A stretch of 8,088 bases of DNA, taken from NCBI GenBank assembly GCA_036003845.1, contig DASYRX010000290.1, forward strand, positions 1 to 8,088, given 5' to 3'. Positions 6,345 to 8,088 of the stretch are shown in pieces. The number at the start of each line of letters is the position of its first letter. The first letter of the stretch is position 1. Both the position numbers and the translations under genes were made by a program. Origin of the DNA: DASYRX01 sp036003845 (GTDB taxonomy: Bacteria > Gemmatimonadota > Gemmatimonadetes > Gemmatimonadales > Gemmatimonadaceae). The notes under the pieces were generated by a model. That model worked only from the letters and a program-made list of their open reading frames with translations, had not been told where the DNA came from and made no database searches.

Positions 6345-7813
6345 GGGGCACGCACAGCCATGACCAAGCTGCGCGAAAACGTGAGCGGCAAACGCTCCCC
6401 ATCGACCACACGAACCAGCTCGACACAGCAGAGCGTGCGTGTGAGCAGGTATTGGCTATCCGCCGTCCAGTCGATCGGACCCCCGAAACCAAATTGCGTG
6501 TTCGGCACGCTCCGTGCGTTCCTGCCGTCGGCATCCGCTACCCAGAGGTAAGGCCCAACGTCCGTCGGGAAAGCGATGAATTGCCCGTTAGGCGACCACG
6601 CCGCGTCCAGGCCGTCTTTCTTCACCGATATGGTTTGCCGTGTCGCGATGTCCATAATCGTGACGTCCCAACCGTCCACGTAACTGCTATAGACGAGTTT
6701 CTTGCCATCCGGCGAGGGCCATGAGCGCCACTCCGCGTAGCCATTCGTTAGGCGTTCCATCCCGGTTCCGTCAGGCCGCACGCGCCAGATAGCGAAGTTG
6801 CCGTCAGGAAACCTGCCACTAAAGTAGATCCAGCCGTCCGCCGCCAGCTGACCATACGCTTCACCCACGAGCGGAGTCGTGGTCGGGGTAATGCGCCTGA
6901 GGGAGCCATCGGCCTCAACGAGATGCATGCGGTACGTCGACACATCCGTGCCAACGTGAACGATCACGCGTCCATCAATCGAAACCCTCGGCAGGATCGC
7001 ATTACGCGCGACCACACGTACATTCCCGCCATCGAAATCCATTGCCACAACGCTACCAGCATTGGGACCCTCGACAGCCGCAGCGATGAAACGTCCGACC
7101 GGAGCGACCGTGACGAATGCGGTGTCCTGCGCTATCCCGGCGCTGATCACGACTTGAGTTCTTCCCACTGCTGCAGCGTTGACCTTTCCAGCTGCATCCA
7201 CCGTGGCATTCGACGTGAGGGCTCGATACGTAAGCGGATCGGAGCGTGCGTTGCTGAATCGATCGACAACAGCCGCCACAAGAGTCAGTTGGCGACCCAG
7301 CATCATTACTGTGTCGCGGTTGATCACACGAATTCGAGCCGGTGAACCAGGATCGACGTCGAACCTAACGCTGTCTTTGACTCCAAACTCGGGTACAGTG
7401 ATCACGACCCAGGCGGGGCCACTCACCCTGCCGAAGCGTACGAGCGCTTTTGCTTTCCCCTGAGCGTCAGTCGTATCTGCTGCGAAGGATGCGACTGGAA
7501 AGAAATCCCCAAGGCACGACGGCGGTGCATCAAGGCGGCAAACGACGACGCCGCGTTCAAATTTGCGCGTTGAGTCGGGCGGCGGAGGTACCTCGAAACG
7601 CAGCACCTTTCCTGCTTCAAGACGACCTTCTGGTGTGCGGAACTCCACGACGAGAGCCTGGAGTGACGTAGCTTGGACTGTGTCCCGCGCCTGAGGCCGT
7701 GCAACAACGCGCAGCTCGGGGCCGGCTGGTGGGCCCGTGCCGGAATCTTCACCACTGCAGCCCACGAGCGCGCTGCCGCCAAGCACAACAACCAAAGCGC
7801 CTTTCACGCTCAT
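6341..7813 (-). CDS. Lipoprotein with Ig-like region and TolB-like beta-propeller
   Basis: This envelope lipoprotein has 490 residues from the ATG at 7813, or 493 from a GTG at 7822. Numbering here is for the longer form. Residues 1-21 are a lipoprotein signal with lipobox LVGC and lipidated C22, followed by a flexible Ser/Gly/Pro stretch (23-35). Residues 36-157 and 158-240 look like two bacterial Ig-like beta domains, the second ending AGIAQDTAFVTVAP as in Big-type modules. Residues 243-493 contain PD40/TolB-like propeller blades: RVRPDGTGMERLTN, WPSPDGKKLVYSS, AAWSPNGQFIAF and VADADGRNARSV. Such proteins usually bind protein or glycan partners in the periplasm or at the surface; the ligand is unknown. 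The ATG is preferred because GGGGTG lies 6 nt upstream, though the GTG is possible. Cysteines C95/C103 and adjacent C465-C466 could form disulfides. The gene starts about 35 bp after tdh and overlaps the dehydratase start by 4 bp, so it appears to be in the same operon. Confidence 0.85.
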   Translation of the reverse strand: MSVKGALVVVLGGSALVGCSGEDSGTGPPAGPELRVVARPQARDTVQATSLQALVVEFRTPEGRLEAGKVLRFEVPPPPDSTRKFERGVVVCRLDAPPSCLGDFFPVASFAADTTDAQGKAKALVRFGRVSGPAWVVITVPEFGVKDSVRFDVDPGSPARIRVINRDTVMMLGRQLTLVAAVVDRFSNARSDPLTYRALTSNATVDAAGKVNAAAVGRTQVVISAGIAQDTAFVTVAPVGRFIAAAVEGPNAGSVVAMDFDGGNVRVVARNAILPRVSIDGRVIVHVGTDVSTYRMHLVEADGSLRRITPTTTPLVGEAYGQLAADGWIYFSGRFPDGNFAIWRVRPDGTGMERLTNGYAEWRSWPSPDGKKLVYSSYVDGWDVTIMDIATRQTISVKKDGLDAAWSPNGQFIAFPTDVGPYLWVADADGRNARSVPNTQFGFGGPIDWTADSQYLLTRTLCCVELVRVVDGERLPLTFSRSLVMAVRAP

Positions 7814-7848
7814 CCTCAACACCCCGTGAACTTACACCTTCGTAGCGT

Positions 7849-8088
7849 TCAAGCGACCTGAAACACGACTTTCCCGGCCTCACCCGCCTTGATGACTCGG
7901 ATCGCTTCCTCGTATTCAGCGAGCGCGAATCGATGCGTGATCACAGGCGTGGGATCGAACCCACCACGCAAAAAGCGCGTCATCTGCACCCAGGTGTCGT
8001 ACATGCGTCGGCCGACGACGCCATAAATCGTTAGGCCCTTGAAGATGACCTCCGTCGCAAAGTCGATCTCCATCGGCTTGGACGGAAT
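7849..8088 (-). CDS. tdh: L-threonine 3-dehydrogenase, C-terminal part (gene runs off the window)
   Basis: Only the last 79 codons and the TGA stop are present; the 5' part, with the catalytic zinc site and the NAD-binding motif, lies beyond 8088. Tdh is a cytoplasmic zinc-dependent medium-chain dehydrogenase that oxidises L-threonine to 2-amino-3-ketobutyrate with NAD+, the substrate of Kbl. The visible segment matches the end of the bacterial family as I know it from E. coli: IPSKP, VIFKGLTIYGVVGRRMYDTW, PVITHRF and GKVVFQ near the C-terminus. The Met at 8073 is internal, since coding continues upstream to the window edge. Its order in the same-strand block suggests it is an upstream gene of the operon. 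No structural terminator is evident in the short gap before the lipoprotein gene. Confidence 0.93.
   Translation of the reverse strand: MPSKPMEIDFATEVIFKGLTIYGVVGRRMYDTWVQMTRFLRGGFDPTPVITHRFALAEYEEAIRVIKAGEAGKVVFQVA

Larger units (their letters stand above)
31..8036. repeat. Dispersed 8-mer GCCTAACG/CGTTAGGC, 13 exact copies
   Basis: Exact copies start at 31, 2424, 3606, 5717, 6114, 6586, 6746 and 8029 (CGTTAGGC on plus) and at 1298, 1749, 2600, 3375 and 4402 (GCCTAACG on plus). CCTAACG with a changed first base occurs at 2734, 4027 and 7364, and GTTAGGC at 4787. A random 8-mer counted on both strands would be expected about 0.25 times in 8,088 bp. Copies sit in genes on both strands, in different frames (CTA-ACG, TTA-GGC, CCT-AAC, GTT-AGG) and in the 1-60 hairpin, so protein sequence does not explain them. 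The span given is first to last copy, not a continuous element. Confidence 0.85.

Noticed and set aside
6109..6534. Open minus frame of 141 codons spanning the lipoprotein-dehydratase junction
   Set aside because: Both overlapped genes have clear family motifs in their own frames, and the overlap frame is Arg/Ser-rich shadow sequence.
31..8036. TTAGGC within the 8-mer read as a telomere-type repeat
   Set aside because: TTAGGC is a nematode telomere unit, but copies here are single and hundreds of bases apart in bacterial genes, not tandem.
1..8088. CRISPR array, tRNA or rRNA genes, insertion sequence or phage genes
   Set aside because: No regularly spaced direct repeats, cloverleaf, conserved rRNA segments, transposase motifs or terminal inverted repeats were seen.

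Overview
The window is high-GC bacterial chromosome with dense genes and short intergenic gaps. It encodes Gram-negative envelope proteins: a secreted beta-barrel candidate with a C-terminal Trp, a lipobox lipoprotein with a TolB-like propeller, and a secreted M14 peptidase fused to a glutamine-amidotransferase-like domain. Together with a heavily repeated 8-mer GCCTAACG/CGTTAGGC, this fits Gemmatimonadota or a neighbouring soil phylum best. That placement is an inference from gene content and style, not from a marker gene.

Layout, left to right. Positions 1-60 hold a GC-rich hairpin that looks like the terminator of a minus-strand gene for a small outer-membrane beta-barrel protein (78-755). 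A 268-bp divergent intergenic region follows, then a plus-strand gene for a 138-residue protein made of two similar halves (1024-1440). It converges, with a 32-bp gap, on a minus-strand gene block that fills the rest of the window. Read in the direction of transcription (right to left), the block is: tdh, L-threonine 3-dehydrogenase (3' end only, 8088-7849); a lipoprotein with Ig-like and beta-propeller regions (7813-6341); a catabolic-type threonine/serine dehydratase (6344-5346, overlapping the lipoprotein stop by ATGA); a 197-bp gap holding an inverted repeat with 10-nt periodicity; kbl, glycine C-acetyltransferase (5148-3937); and the M14 peptidase (3923-1473), whose Shine-Dalgarno lies in the 13-bp gap after kbl.

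The block reads as a threonine/serine catabolic cluster. Tdh oxidises threonine to 2-amino-3-ketobutyrate and Kbl cleaves that with CoA to glycine and acetyl-CoA. The dehydratase offers a parallel route to 2-oxobutyrate, or pyruvate from serine. A secreted peptidase downstream could supply amino acids. tdh and kbl are usually adjacent, but here a lipoprotein and a dehydratase separate them.

The strongest unexplained signal is the 8-mer: 13 exact copies in 8 kb, where about 0.25 would be expected by chance. It occurs on both strands, in several reading frames and in one intergenic hairpin, and it mostly forces rare Leu (CTA/TTA) codons. This points to selection on DNA rather than on protein.
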